Both the position numbers and the translations under genes were made by a program. A model generated the notes under the pieces. It did no database searches. It saw only the letters and a list, made by a program, of their open reading frames with translations, and was not told the DNA's origin. A stretch of 64,000 nt of DNA from Sphingomonas melonis (GTDB lineage: Bacteria > Pseudomonadota > Alphaproteobacteria > Sphingomonadales > Sphingomonadaceae), in contig NZ_JACCBY010000002.1 of the NCBI RefSeq assembly GCF_013409985.1, positions 124,001 through 188,000 on the forward strand. The letters are read 5' to 3'. This document shows positions 1 through 10,314 of the stretch, piece after piece (the first letter of the stretch is position 1; each line of letters begins with the position of its first letter).

Positions 1-2857
1 GGCTGGTGAATTCGTAGAGTTGCGGATTGTGGTACTGGTTATACCATGACATCCGGCCGCCCAGTTCGAGCCGTCTTTCAAAAAAGCGACCACCGAGTGA
101 CCAGTTGATGCTGTCCTTCGGTGTTGCCTGCGTCAGCAGGTAGCTGACGACGAACCCATAGTTAACGCAATCGGGAACACGCCCTTTGTCAGGGTCGGTA
201 AGTATGGCGACTTCGGCATCGCAAACCTTATTGACAGTCATATGACCGGCGCTGATCTCGGTGAAGAAGCCACCGTTGTCGTAACGTGCCTGTAGTTCAA
301 GACCGCCGATCAACTGGCGATCGATATTGCTGAACATCAGGCTGCTGTCGCGATCGATCACGTCGTGCGTGAGGTTGCTGTACCAGGTCAACTTGAGGTC
401 GGCATGCTGATCGTCGCCGGTCAGGCTGAACAGCGGTCGCAGATCCTGAATGGCTGCGGCTTCCCAGCTATACATATGCTCGGGCTTCAGCTCGCGTCTC
501 AGGTTGACCGAGGCGGAGAAGCCGACCGTGCTTTCGAACATGCTGGGAAAGCGCCACGCCTCGGCATAGCGGACATAGACGCGTGTGCTGGCGGTCGGAT
601 TAAGGGTGGCCGATAAATTGGGCGCCCAGCCATCGCCTCGTCTGCGTTTCGCTTCGGTTGTAAAAACCCGGCCCTGAACTAAGCCTGACCGGCAGCTATC
701 CGAAAGGTAGTTGGCGATCTGGTTGACGTCGCCATTCAGACAGATATTGGTGTACCTCGAGTATTTCCCGTTCGCATCAGCATCCCATGGAGCCTTGCGT
801 TCGATGTCGATCGGAAAGGGCTTGGCTCTGTATTCGTTTAGTTTGCGCTGAATCGCCCTTTCGGTATAATCCTGCGAACGAAGAAAGGCTTCATATACAT
901 CAATCCCGAATTGCCTCGTCTTATAGGTTATGTACCTGGACACGGGGACGACATCGAAAATCGACCCACCCTTACGCCGGATATATTCCGGCAGGAAATC
1001 GTCCTGCGCCCAGAATTTGGCATAGGTCAGTCCGCCGTTGACCTTGAGGAAGTCGGTCGGCCGCCATTCGCTTTTCAGATCGATACGCCATTCCTCGCGC
1101 CGCCCGGCGCGCGGGAAGGCGCGCCAACCGTTGGCGATCGCGGTCGAATAGCTATCGTTGGAGGCAAGTTTCTCATGCTGCCAATTGCCCTCAAGCAGCA
1201 GGTCGAGGCGCGAGGCGAGCCTGAACTGGTTGCTGCCCGAAAAGCCGGTGCGGGTGTTGATCGCATTGGCGACCGCATTGTTGACGATGATCGGGTCCTC
1301 GTAGGACGCCGCATTGGGAAAGCCGCCCGAAGTATAGGTGTCGCTGACCGTATGCGTTCGCCAGCCGGACAGTTTCAGGTCGATCCAGCGGCTGTCCGGC
1401 TGCCATTTATAGTCGGCGTTCCACGCCTGCGCGTGCACCTTGCTCAACGGCCATTGTGCGTCGCCGAAATAGCCGTTCCCGGCGTAGAAGATACGCGATG
1501 GCATGATCTCGCCGAACCGCGACTTGCTGTCGCGGAAGCCGATCTGCAACGCGGCATCGGGCGCGACGTGCCAGCCTGCCTTGAACAGCCAAGATTCGGA
1601 TTCGGTCGAGGTATTGGGGATTTCGTTGCCGGGTTCGTAATTGAGACCCAGTTTGCGGACATAGGTGGCGGCCTCCAGCTGGCCGTCACGCTGCTGGTAA
1701 TAGCCCGGTTCGGTCTTGCCCGAAAAGTAATTGCCGCGCTCGCGATAGGCATAGGCGCCGAACAGGTCGACATCGCCCGTGCGCCCTGCGACGGCAATAC
1801 GGAAGGCGCGGTCGCCCAGCGACAGCAGGTGATTGTCATCGTCGTGGCGTAGCGCGACGCGCAGCGATTTGTCGCAATAGGGGTAGGTCGGCGAGGGGAA
1901 ATTGCCGGGGCAGACGAAATCCGGAACCGTGCGGTAATCCTTGCCGGTCAGCAGCGTCGGCAGGCGCGGGTCGGTGGAATTGTTGCCACCCTCCAGCTTC
2001 AGCTCGACGCCGATAGGCTGGCCGGGCTTCAGGATGTCACTGGCGTCCAGCGTGTTGACGACCACCGCGCCGCCGGTTGAGCCATGTACGCCGCGCGTCG
2101 AGCCCGGTCCTTTGAGCACCTGCACGCCCGCGATCAGGCTGGGGTCGATATAGCTGCGATTGCCCGCGCCGTTATAGCCGCGCCACACGACCAGCGCCTG
2201 TTCGGTGCCGTCGATGATGACCGGCACGCGGCCCGGACCCTGCACGCCGCGGATGCTGGGATCGAGAGCGCCGCCGTTGCGCGCGTCGCCGCTGAACACG
2301 TTGACCATGCCTTTGAGCACGTCGGCGGCGTTGACGCCCTTGTATCGCTCGACCTCCTCGCGTCCCGCGAAGACGCTCGACTGGTCCAGGTCATAGACCG
2401 CGTCGTGGCCGCGTGCGTCGCGTTCGGTGCCGGTCTCGCGCAATGCCGCGTCCGGCGTGGCGTCCTGCACCCGCAGCGGATCGAGCGCGATGGCACCAGC
2501 AGCCGGGGCCGGCGCGCGGACCAGCGTGACGATGCGACCTTCGACGCTGTAGGTGAAGCCGCTGCCCGCCAGCAGGCGGCTGAGCGCCTCAGTCGCAGTC
2601 ATCGTGCCGGTGACCGCTGGCGCGGACAGGCCGCGCACATCCTCCGCGCTGACGCTGACCTGAAGCCCCGCCTGTCGGCCGAACTCGACCAAAGCATCGG
2701 CCATGGTCGCTGCGTGAATGTCGAACGCTTGCGCCGCCGCAACGGCTTGTGCATGCACCGCTTGCGGCAACAATCCCGCCGCCGACACTGATGTCAGCAA
2801 TAGGCAGATCACCGAGCCTAACGACCTGCAATGTCCGAATGTTTTCCCCGACGTCAC
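1..2857 (-). CDS. TonB-dependent outer-membrane receptor with N-terminal STN signalling domain (3' end beyond window)
   Basis: One uninterrupted minus-strand frame runs from a GTG at 2857 to the window edge (about 952 codons), so the C-terminus is missing. GTG is chosen because an in-frame TGA lies two codons upstream and a GGGGGA Shine-Dalgarno sits 8 bases before it. A signal peptide (ending near PQAVHAQA) is followed by an STN domain (about residues 45-105, FDIHAATMADALVEFG), a plug domain (GVQVLKGPGSTRGVHGSTGG) and barrel strands such as YVRYAEAWRFPS. STN receptors both import a ligand and signal to a FecR-type anti-sigma factor. Such a gene and a sigma factor lie immediately upstream on the same strand. 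The ligand cannot be told from sequence; iron-siderophore or glycan are both possible. Confidence 0.9.
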   Translation of the reverse strand, partial: MTSGKTFGHCRSLGSVICLLLTSVSAAGLLPQAVHAQAVAAAQAFDIHAATMADALVEFGRQAGLQVSVSAEDVRGLSAPAVTGTMTATEALSRLLAGSGFTYSVEGRIVTLVRAPAPAAGAIALDPLRVQDATPDAALRETGTERDARGHDAVYDLDQSSVFAGREEVERYKGVNAADVLKGMVNVFSGDARNGGALDPSIRGVQGPGRVPVIIDGTEQALVVWRGYNGAGNRSYIDPSLIAGVQVLKGPGSTRGVHGSTGGAVVVNTLDASDILKPGQPIGVELKLEGGNNSTDPRLPTLLTGKDYRTVPDFVCPGNFPSPTYPYCDKSLRVALRHDDDNHLLSLGDRAFRIAVAGRTGDVDLFGAYAYRERGNYFSGKTEPGYYQQRDGQLEAATYVRKLGLNYEPGNEIPNTSTESESWLFKAGWHVAPDAALQIGFRDSKSRFGEIMPSRIFYAGNGYFGDAQWPLSKVHAQAWNADYKWQPDSRWIDLKLSGWRTHTVSDTYTSGGFPNAASYEDPIIVNNAVANAINTRTGFSGSNQFRLASRLDLLLEGNWQHEKLASNDSYSTAIANGWRAFPRAGRREEWRIDLKSEWRPTDFLKVNGGLTYAKFWAQDDFLPEYIRRKGGSIFDVVPVSRYITYKTRQFGIDVYEAFLRSQDYTERAIQRKLNEYRAKPFPIDIERKAPWDADANGKYSRYTNICLNGDVNQIANYLSDSCRSGLVQGRVFTTEAKRRRGDGWAPNLSATLNPTASTRVYVRYAEAWRFPSMFESTVGFSASVNLRRELKPEHMYSWEAAAIQDLRPLFSLTGDDQHADLKLTWYSNLTHDVIDRDSSLMFSNIDRQLIGGLELQARYDNGGFFTEISAGHMTVNKVCDAEVAILTDPDKGRVPDCVNYGFVVSYLLTQATPKDSINWSLGGRFFERRLELGGRMSWYNQYHNPQLYEFTS

Positions 2858-3024
2858 GCGTCATGTCCCCCGCTAGAGCCTCATACGCCCACAATGCTAC
2901 TGCGATGCGTTCGCATTTATAGGACGAACAATGCCGGGACTTTTCCACGGAAAAATGCGCGGGTCGGTAGATTCCGCCGCCCGCAGCGCCAAGATACTGA
3001 GGCATAGGAATAATCAGCGACGGA

Positions 3025-3993
3025 TCAGTCCGCCGTCACGATCCTTAGCCGGGATGTGATCCGGTCGATGCGGATCGGCCGGGCGCGGGCAAGCGCCGCC
3101 AGCGCGTCATCCGGGTGGCGCAGATCATACACGCCGGTCACCCGGTCGCGGGCAAGTCCGGCGCCACGCGCAACGATGTAACCGGGATACCAGGGTCGGA
3201 TCGCGGCGATGACCTCTCCGACTGGGCGGTCGTTGACGATCAATTGGCCGACCCGCCAAGTGGCGATCCGGTCGATCTGGATGGATCGCCGCTCGGGCTT
3301 GATCGCCGCGCCGAACGCGATCACCTCGCCTGCTCTGAGCCGACCGAGTTCATGCTGCTGTCGATCCGCGACGCTGACCAGCCCCCGCGCGACTGCGACA
3401 TGGGTCGGCTCGCCGGCACTGACCTCGAACGCGGTTCCCCGCACGCTGACCAGCGCCCGGTCGGTTTCGACGCGAAAGGGACGGGCCGGGTCATGCGCGA
3501 CGTCGAGAAAAGCGGTGCCGCGCAGCAAGGTCAGGCGGCGCTCGTTCGGGCGGGTGGTGAAGGTGATCGCCGTACCGGGCGCAAGCCAGGCGTGGCTGCC
3601 GTCGCGTAGCGCGATCACCTGAACCTGTCCGGCCGGCGCAATGGCTTGCGCCGTCACCCGGATGCGGAGGTCCGGTCCGGTCGCCCATGCGACGCAGGCG
3701 GTGATCCCAATGGCGATCGCCATGCGCGACCTGATCCGGAATGGGCGGGTCCGTGCTGAACCGAGGACAGCATCCTGTCGAGCCGTTCCGACGCGGCTCC
3801 GGTCGGCACCCGCGACGCCCACCGATGCGTCGAGGGCGCGCATTTCGTCCCACGCCGCGCGATGCAGCGGCCCGGTGGTGAGCCAGAGGGCGAATTGCGC
3901 GCGCAGGGGGGCGTCCTCCGGATCGTCGGCAAGGCGCACGAACCAGATCGCCGCCTCCCGGTCGATTCGTTTCCGATCCTCTCTCGGGGTCAT
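3025..3993 (-). CDS. FecR-family transmembrane anti-sigma factor/sigma regulator
   Basis: 322 residues with the standard FecR layout. There is a cytoplasmic N-terminal DUF4880-like region (EAAIWFVRLADDPEDAPLRAQ, LHRAAWDEM), one membrane segment near residues 90-108, a periplasmic FecR domain (GTAFLDVAHD, VRGTAFEVS) and a C-terminal DUF4974-like segment reading IVNDRPVGEVIAAI. FecR proteins sense the loaded TonB receptor through its STN domain and control the partner ECF sigma factor. The gene lies between the sigma gene (94-base gap) and the receptor (167-base gap), all on the minus strand, which is the usual fecI-fecR-fecA order. The role is inferred from family and context. Confidence 0.9.
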   Translation of the reverse strand: MTPREDRKRIDREAAIWFVRLADDPEDAPLRAQFALWLTTGPLHRAAWDEMRALDASVGVAGADRSRVGTARQDAVLGSARTRPFRIRSRMAIAIGITACVAWATGPDLRIRVTAQAIAPAGQVQVIALRDGSHAWLAPGTAITFTTRPNERRLTLLRGTAFLDVAHDPARPFRVETDRALVSVRGTAFEVSAGEPTHVAVARGLVSVADRQQHELGRLRAGEVIAFGAAIKPERRSIQIDRIATWRVGQLIVNDRPVGEVIAAIRPWYPGYIVARGAGLARDRVTGVYDLRHPDDALAALARARPIRIDRITSRLRIVTAD

Positions 3994-4087
3994 GACGCCA
4001 GCGGCTTTCCTTGCTGATGAGCACCGTCCAGCACTCTGACCGATAGGACGGATGACGCCTGCCTATTTCCAGCGCAATCGTGCGGGA

Positions 4088-4633
4088 CTATCCGGTCCGT
4101 CTACGTGCCTCCCGGCATCGCTCAAGGCCTTCGACGACCAGTTGCTGCGCCAGACTTTTGGAAATTTCCAGCCGCTCGGCGATGTCCACCAGCTTCATGC
4201 CATGGACCCGATGCATCAGTAACGCCTCGCGCGTTCGCCGGGGTAGTCGTTCGATCGCGGCTCCAATTGCGAAAAGCTCGCTGGTCGCCTCAACCCGTGC
4301 GTGGGCCGAGGGTTCGTCGCTTGGCACGGATGCGGCCGCGTCGCCCCCGTCAGAAGCAAACAGCCGCTGCTCAATCCGGCGACGGCGGTAGCCATCCATG
4401 ACGAGGTTGCGCACGATCCGGAACAGGAAGCCGCGCGGCTCCGCCGAACGCTGGGTCGGGCCGGCTCGATTGAAGCGGAGCCATGTCTCCTGGATGATAT
4501 CCTCGATATCGGCGACATCGGCGGCGATCGCGCGACCGTAGCGGAGCAAGTCTGGGCGCAGCGCCAGGAACAGACTGTCACGATCGATGTCCCCGAGCGT
4601 CGCGCTGCCTACCTTTCCCGCCATGCCGCGCAT
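4088..4633 (-). CDS. ECF RNA polymerase sigma factor, FecI type
   Basis: 181 residues. Sigma region 2 is visible as DLLRYGRAIAADVADIEDIIQETWLRF (in two parts, about residues 29-55). Region 4 carries a helix-turn-helix (AIERLPRRTREALLMHRVHG then LVDIAERLEISKSLAQQLV). The size and lack of regions 1 and 3 match ECF sigma factors. It is the first gene of the minus-strand trio with FecR and the TonB receptor, so it most likely directs RNA polymerase to the receptor promoter. Starts at 4633 and 4624 are both possible; AAGG upstream favours 4633 slightly. It should be released when the receptor binds its ligand. Confidence 0.92.
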   Translation of the reverse strand: MRGMAGKVGSATLGDIDRDSLFLALRPDLLRYGRAIAADVADIEDIIQETWLRFNRAGPTQRSAEPRGFLFRIVRNLVMDGYRRRRIEQRLFASDGGDAAASVPSDEPSAHARVEATSELFAIGAAIERLPRRTREALLMHRVHGMKLVDIAERLEISKSLAQQLVVEGLERCREARRRTG

Positions 4634-4945
4634 ATAGCAGATGCCTTATTGCGACCCAATCGCAGAAATCGTCGACGAGGCAGTGCATAGGAAAGAAGCA
4701 ACGGCTTCAGGGGCAGCGTGAGGTGAAACGAAGCTGTTTATGCCAACGGCGGGTCGGGCCGGAATGCACGCTCCAACCAGGCAGGCGTTCCTCGACATGC
4801 TATGTCTGCCGAGTTCGAGACGAACCCGCGGCGAAAAGCTGCAGCCGGGAGCGCCGAGACGACGCGGCGTCTACTGGCCAGGATCGATCCGAGTCCGGTG
4901 CACGCTTTTCGCTGCGCACAAGTATGTGAGGCATGACGAAAATCT
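4634..4945. other. 312-base spacer without recognised gene
   Basis: Lies between the sigma-factor gene and the tRNA. Short open frames exist on the plus strand, but the longest runs into the tRNA gene and none has a recognisable protein. It presumably holds the promoter of the minus-strand sigma-fecR-receptor genes, but no convincing boxes were identified. Unlike most long spacers here it carries no copy of the 109-bp repeat. Confidence 0.5.
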
Positions 4946-5021
4946 TGGTGGGCCCGGCAGGACTCGAACCCGCAACCTAGCCGTTATGAGCGGCCAGCTC
5001 TAACCATTGAGCTACAGGCCC
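4946..5021 (-). tRNA. tRNA with CAU anticodon, probably tRNA-Ile2 (lysidine-modified)
   Basis: Read on the minus strand, 76 bases fold into a full cloverleaf. The acceptor is GGGCCTG/CGGGCCC with discriminator A and encoded CCA. The D stem is GCTC/GAGC, the anticodon stem GGCCG/CGGCT with loop CTCATAA (anticodon CAT), the variable loop AGGTT, and the T stem GCGGG/CCTGC with loop TTCGAGT. A paired 1-72 position rules out initiator Met. The short D loop and the AGGTTGC stretch resemble bacterial tRNA-Ile2 (CAU read as AUA after TilS lysidine modification) more than elongator Met. That assignment is by resemblance only. Confidence 0.9.
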
Positions 5022-5089
5022 CACCTCGGGGATCGCTAGCGCAACCCGCGGCAAAGAAAAAGACGGTGCGTCGCGTCGTGCGCAACGAA

Positions 5090-5119
5090 AAGGGCGCCTC
5101 CCATGCGGGAAGCGCCCTT
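5090..5119 (-). terminator. Rho-independent terminator of the small lipoprotein gene
   Basis: On the minus strand a 13-bp stem (AAGGGCGCTTCCC against GGGAGGCGCCCTT, one G-U pair) closes on a GCAT loop and is followed by TTTTCGTT. It begins 53 bases after the stop of the lipoprotein gene at 5173. Confidence 0.85.
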
Positions 5120-5172
5120 CGAGATCGTGCAACAGCATGATCGGCGCGCCGGGCGGACCCGACGCAGCGCGA

Positions 5173-5436
5173 TTACATGTTGTCGGCCTTGGCCTCGGCT
5201 GCGTCACGGACGTTGTCCGCTGCGGCGTTGGTGTTGTCGGCAACGTTCTCGAGCGCGGCAGCGGCCGAAGCGTTCGAGGTGTTGTCGGCCAGCGCGTCAA
5301 TGTTGTCGGCCTGCGCCTCCATGTTGTCGGCCAGCATGTCACCGTTGTTCTCAACGGCAGCAGCTTCAGGCGACTTGTTGCAGGCAGCGACGGACATCAG
5401 GCCGGCGGCAGCGAGAACGAAAGCGATCTTCTTCAT
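5173..5436 (-). CDS. Small lipoprotein with repeated ADN heptads
   Basis: 87 residues from the ATG at 5436. A longer upstream frame is possible, but this start gives a clean lipoprotein signal (MKKIAFVLAAAGLMSVAAC, lipobox SVAAC). The mature part is almost entirely a seven-residue-like pattern beginning ADN (ADNMEAQ, ADNIDAL, ADNTNAA, ADNVRDA, ending KADNM). This produces a visible GTTGTCGGC repeat in the DNA. Alanine-rich heptads suggest a helical or coiled-coil rod anchored in the outer membrane, loosely like Braun's lipoprotein, but there is no C-terminal lysine for peptidoglycan attachment. It is monocistronic with its own terminator. Function unknown. Confidence 0.8.
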   Translation of the reverse strand: MKKIAFVLAAAGLMSVAACNKSPEAAAVENNGDMLADNMEAQADNIDALADNTSNASAAAALENVADNTNAAADNVRDAAEAKADNM

Positions 5437-5572
5437 TCGGTTGCTCCCAAGCAAAGCAAAGCAAAATCGCGGCCGGCCCGATCGCCGTCGCGAGACAGCC
5501 CAAATACCGCACGACTTCCCCCGGTCAATCAGGAAATTCACCTAGGGGAAAGGTTCCGGCATTCGTCGGCGG

Positions 5573-6970
5573 TCAGCGCCGCGGCGTGACGGGCCCGATA
5601 TCCTCCGGTGCGTTGGCCACCACGGCGAGCATCGTCGTCCACGCGGCGACGTTCTGGCGGAGCTGTTCCGGGTCGATCCGTTCGAGCGTATCGTCGGGCG
5701 TGTGATGCGTTTCGAAGTAGCGCGTGCCGTCCTGGTTGAGGTCGATCGCCGCGACGCCGAGCGCCAGGGTCGGGCCGACATCGGTGCCGTCGCCGCCCAC
5801 CGCCGTGCCGCGGCTGATGCCGAGCGGTGCCAGCGCGGTCTGCAGCCGGTCGGCGATCGGCTTGGCGCTGTCGGGCAAATTGACCTCGTAGCGCCAGATG
5901 CGGTCGGCGCCGAAATCGCTTTCGCCCGCGGTCGCGTGACGCTCGCTGCCGTGCACGCGTGCATAGTCCTTGCCGCCATAGCCGCCCGGCTCCTCGGCCC
6001 CGAACCAGACGACGCGGATCGTCCGCTTCGGCCGCGGCCCGTCGAGCAGGCGCTTGGCGGCGGCGGTCGTGATCGCGATGCCCGAGGCGTCGTCGATCGC
6101 GCCGGTGCCGAGGTCCCAGCTATCGAGATGGCCGCCGACCAGCACGATTCCCGCCTTGGGGTCGCTGCCCGGCACCTCGGCGATGACGTTGCCCGACGTG
6201 CCGGTGCCGGCGAAGCGGGGCGTGAGCACCAGCTTGAGCGTGATCGTCTGGTTGCGATCGGCGATCCGTTCGAGCAGGTCGGCGTCGCTGACCGACAGCG
6301 CCGCCGCGGGTATCGGCGTCACGCCGTCGGGGAAGTTGGTGACGCCCGTGTGCGGGTTGCGATGATGATCGGTGCCGATCGACTTGATGATGATCGCCGC
6401 CGCACCCAGCCGCGCCGCCAGCGCCGGGCCGACGAAGCGCGCGGGGCCATAGGCACCATAGCTCGATCCGTCCTGCGTCGGCACCATCGCGTTGCCGACA
6501 TAGACGATCTTGCCGCGCACCGCCGCGGCCGGCGCGTTGGCGAGGTCGCCATAGCTGCGGAAGATCGCGACCGGCGCGGTGAGGCCCGCCGCCGGCGTCG
6601 CGCCGGAATTGCCGAGTGCGACCAGCTTGAGCTTTTGCGGGAAGGGGGCGAGCACCTCGGCGCTCTCCTCGCCGCGCAGCCAGACCGGCATCTGATAGGT
6701 TTCGACGTGCACGTTCTTGAAGCCCAGCGCCTTGAGCTTGGCGACGCCCCAAGTGCGCGCGCGTGCTTCCGCTTCGGTGGCGGCGAGGCGCTGGCCGACC
6801 TCGGTGGTCAGCCCCTCGACGATGTCGTAGGCCAACTCGTCCTTCAGCGCGGCGTCGCGCAGCGTCGCGACCCTGGGGTCGACCGGCGCCGGCTGGGGCG
6901 GTGCGGTACGCTGCGCCGACAGCGTGGTGGACGAGGCAAGGGCCAGCAAGGCCAAAGCGATACGCGTCAT
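5573..6970 (-). CDS. Secreted M28-family metallopeptidase (carboxypeptidase Q-like)
   Basis: 465 residues from the ATG at 6970, preceded by GGGGAA; the signal peptide reads MTRIALALLALASSTTLSA. A protease-associated domain is inserted around residues 110-240 (GKIVYVGNAMV, LGAAAIIIKSIG). The catalytic domain shows zinc ligands and acidic catalytic residues of M28 peptidases: GGHLDSWDLGTGAIDDASG, WFGAEEPGGYGG and the late histidine in FETHHTPDDT. These enzymes remove amino acids from peptides in the periplasm or outside the cell. It is divergent from ettA, with 159 bases between the starts. Substrate unknown. Confidence 0.9.
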   Translation of the reverse strand: MTRIALALLALASSTTLSAQRTAPPQPAPVDPRVATLRDAALKDELAYDIVEGLTTEVGQRLAATEAEARARTWGVAKLKALGFKNVHVETYQMPVWLRGEESAEVLAPFPQKLKLVALGNSGATPAAGLTAPVAIFRSYGDLANAPAAAVRGKIVYVGNAMVPTQDGSSYGAYGPARFVGPALAARLGAAAIIIKSIGTDHHRNPHTGVTNFPDGVTPIPAAALSVSDADLLERIADRNQTITLKLVLTPRFAGTGTSGNVIAEVPGSDPKAGIVLVGGHLDSWDLGTGAIDDASGIAITTAAAKRLLDGPRPKRTIRVVWFGAEEPGGYGGKDYARVHGSERHATAGESDFGADRIWRYEVNLPDSAKPIADRLQTALAPLGISRGTAVGGDGTDVGPTLALGVAAIDLNQDGTRYFETHHTPDDTLERIDPEQLRQNVAAWTTMLAVVANAPEDIGPVTPRR

Positions 6971-7129
6971 TCGGTGGTTCCCCTGTGTCGTGTCGGCGAA
7001 GGTGTGAGCGATGGCCCCGCCGGACACAAGCCACCGCGCCGCCCGGCGGCGGCATTTGCACGGGGGGCATCGGATCGCTACATGCCGCTTCAAGATTTCC
7101 CGTCCTTATCGATCAGGAGCCGTCGGCAT

Positions 7130-8809
<1,680 letters not shown>

Positions 8810-8816
8810 ACGGGCA

Positions 8817-8846
8817 GGGGGCGGCTTCGGCGACGGAGCCGCCCCC
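8817..8846 (+). terminator. Probable transcription terminator after ettA
   Basis: A perfect 13-bp stem (GGGGGCGGCTTCG against CGGAGCCGCCCCC, one T-G pair) closes on a GCGA tetraloop, 7 bases after the ettA stop. The 3' side is TCCTCCC rather than a T-run, so Rho-independent activity is likely but not certain. Confidence 0.65.
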
Positions 8847-8897
8847 TCCTCCCACATGCCGTTGCCGTTTGCTTCAGGCGATCGCAGCCTCGCGGCG

Positions 8898-9485
8898 TTA
8901 CGCGTCCTGCCCTGACAGACGATCGGTCGACACCGTCAGGCCGGGGATCGTCAGGGCGGTGATCGGCTCGCCGAACGACATGCGCCGCGCCGTGGCGAAG
9001 CCCGCGCCCTTCGGATGGGCCATCTGGTGGATCACGCCGTCCTTCACGTCGACCACCCAATATTCGGGGACGCCTTCCCGTGCGTAGATCTTCCGCTTGC
9101 GGCCGAGGTCGTTGCGCAGCGTCGTATCCGCCACCTCGATGACCAGCGCGAGTGAGGCAAGCGGGATCAGCCCGTCGCCCTCCGGCTCGGTGGTGATCGC
9201 AATGTCGGGTTCGGGAACGTTATGCGGCGGCATCGCGATCGAGCCCTCGACCAGCGCCTCCAGCCGTCCATCGATCCGGTCGAGCGCATCTGCCAGCATT
9301 CGGAACAGGCGTGACTTGATCCGTGCGTGCGGTCGATGCTGCGCGTTCATATGAACGATCTCGCCATCGATCAATTCCGTCTTGCCATAGGCGTCGAACG
9401 CCCCTGCCGCATCGAGCGCCAGATAGTCCTCGACCCGCAGCTTGACCCGCCGGGGGGTGGTGATGAGCGGCGCCAGTCCAGTCAT
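8898..9485 (-). CDS. Uma2-family (DUF820) PD-(D/E)XK endonuclease-fold protein
   Basis: 195 residues. The family pattern is clear: an N-terminal RVKLRVEDYLALDAAG, then YGKTELIDGEIVHMN, then the PD-(D/E)XK core NVPEPDIAI, LALVIEVADTTLRNDLGRK and a conserved YAREGVPEYWVVD. Uma2 proteins are widespread, multicopy and of unsettled function; nuclease activity is predicted from the fold only. It is convergent with ettA and sits 32 bases downstream of the NYN-domain gene on the same strand, so the two may be co-transcribed. Confidence 0.88.
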   Translation of the reverse strand: MTGLAPLITTPRRVKLRVEDYLALDAAGAFDAYGKTELIDGEIVHMNAQHRPHARIKSRLFRMLADALDRIDGRLEALVEGSIAMPPHNVPEPDIAITTEPEGDGLIPLASLALVIEVADTTLRNDLGRKRKIYAREGVPEYWVVDVKDGVIHQMAHPKGAGFATARRMSFGEPITALTIPGLTVSTDRLSGQDA

Positions 9486-9517
9486 GACGCCGTTTTACCA
9501 CTGCGGCGGCGGCGACG

Positions 9518-10291
9518 CTACCGCACCCGCTTGACGAAGATGCGCCCGTCCTCGCGCCGCTCGGTCTGGAAGTTCGGCACGGCCTGGATGAGGTCGGACA
9601 ATCGCTGATAGCCGTAGTTGCGCGCGTCGAAGCTCGATCGGTTGCCGGCGAGCTGGCCCATCGCCGACAGGCTGACATAGCCCTTCTCGTCGCGCTTGAC
9701 CGATTGATAGGCGTCGATGAGGAGCGCGATCAGCTCGGGATCGATCGGCTTCTTCGCCTTGGGCGCGGCTATCGAGGGGGGCAGCGATTCGCCGATCGGC
9801 ACGTCGACGTTTGCCGGCTTGGCCGCGACGATCGCCTCGGCCTTCGCCTCGCTGACCAGCGCGCCGACATCGATGAAGCGCGTGCACGCCTGTTTGAACG
9901 CCTCGGGCGTCTTGAGATTGCCGAAGCCATAGACGGGAATGCCGTCCTGGCGGATGCGCATCGCCAGCGGCATGAAGTCGCTGTCCGACGACATGATGCC
10001 GAAGCCGCCGATCCGCCCGCGGAACAGCAGGTCCATCGCGTCGATCGTCATCTTCATGTCGGTCGCGTTCTTGCCCTTGGTCAGGTCGAACTGCTGCTGC
10101 GGCTCGATGCCGTGCTTCAGCGTCATGTCGCGCCAGCCCTTCAGCGCCGGCTTCGACCAATTGCCATAGACCCGGCGGATGTTGACCGTGCCGAGCTCGG
10201 CCAGCACGGTCAGGACGGGGTCGATCGCGTGCCAGGAGGCGTTGTCGGCGTCGATCAGCAGGGCGATATTGCGATTGTTGTCGTCGGGCAT
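9518..10291 (-). CDS. NYN (PIN-like) ribonuclease-fold protein with C-terminal OST-HTH/LOTUS domain
   Basis: 257 residues. The N-terminal NYN domain shows the acidic metal-binding pattern (IALLIDADNAS, KNATDMKMTIDAMDLL, FGIMSSDSDFMPLAMRIR). The C-terminal segment (about residues 170-257, IALLIDAYQSVKRDEKGYVSL, YQRLSDLIQAVPNF) fits an OST-HTH winged helix, which binds RNA. This LabA/DUF88-like architecture suggests an RNA-directed nuclease or RNA-binding regulator. No partner gene reveals its target; its neighbours are a Uma2 protein and a DoxX protein. Confidence 0.88.
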   Translation of the reverse strand: MPDDNNRNIALLIDADNASWHAIDPVLTVLAELGTVNIRRVYGNWSKPALKGWRDMTLKHGIEPQQQFDLTKGKNATDMKMTIDAMDLLFRGRIGGFGIMSSDSDFMPLAMRIRQDGIPVYGFGNLKTPEAFKQACTRFIDVGALVSEAKAEAIVAAKPANVDVPIGESLPPSIAAPKAKKPIDPELIALLIDAYQSVKRDEKGYVSLSAMGQLAGNRSSFDARNYGYQRLSDLIQAVPNFQTERREDGRIFVKRVR

Positions 10292-10314
10292 CCGCCCGGC
10301 CTATCAGAGCCGGG

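Noticed and set aside
4723..5003. Short plus-strand frames before the tRNA
   Set aside because: One runs into the tRNA gene; neither has a ribosome-binding site or recognisable protein.
5702..7129. N-terminal extension of the ettA frame
   Set aside because: It is the antisense of the M28 peptidase gene; the ABC-F protein starts at the ATG at 7130 with a proper ribosome-binding site.
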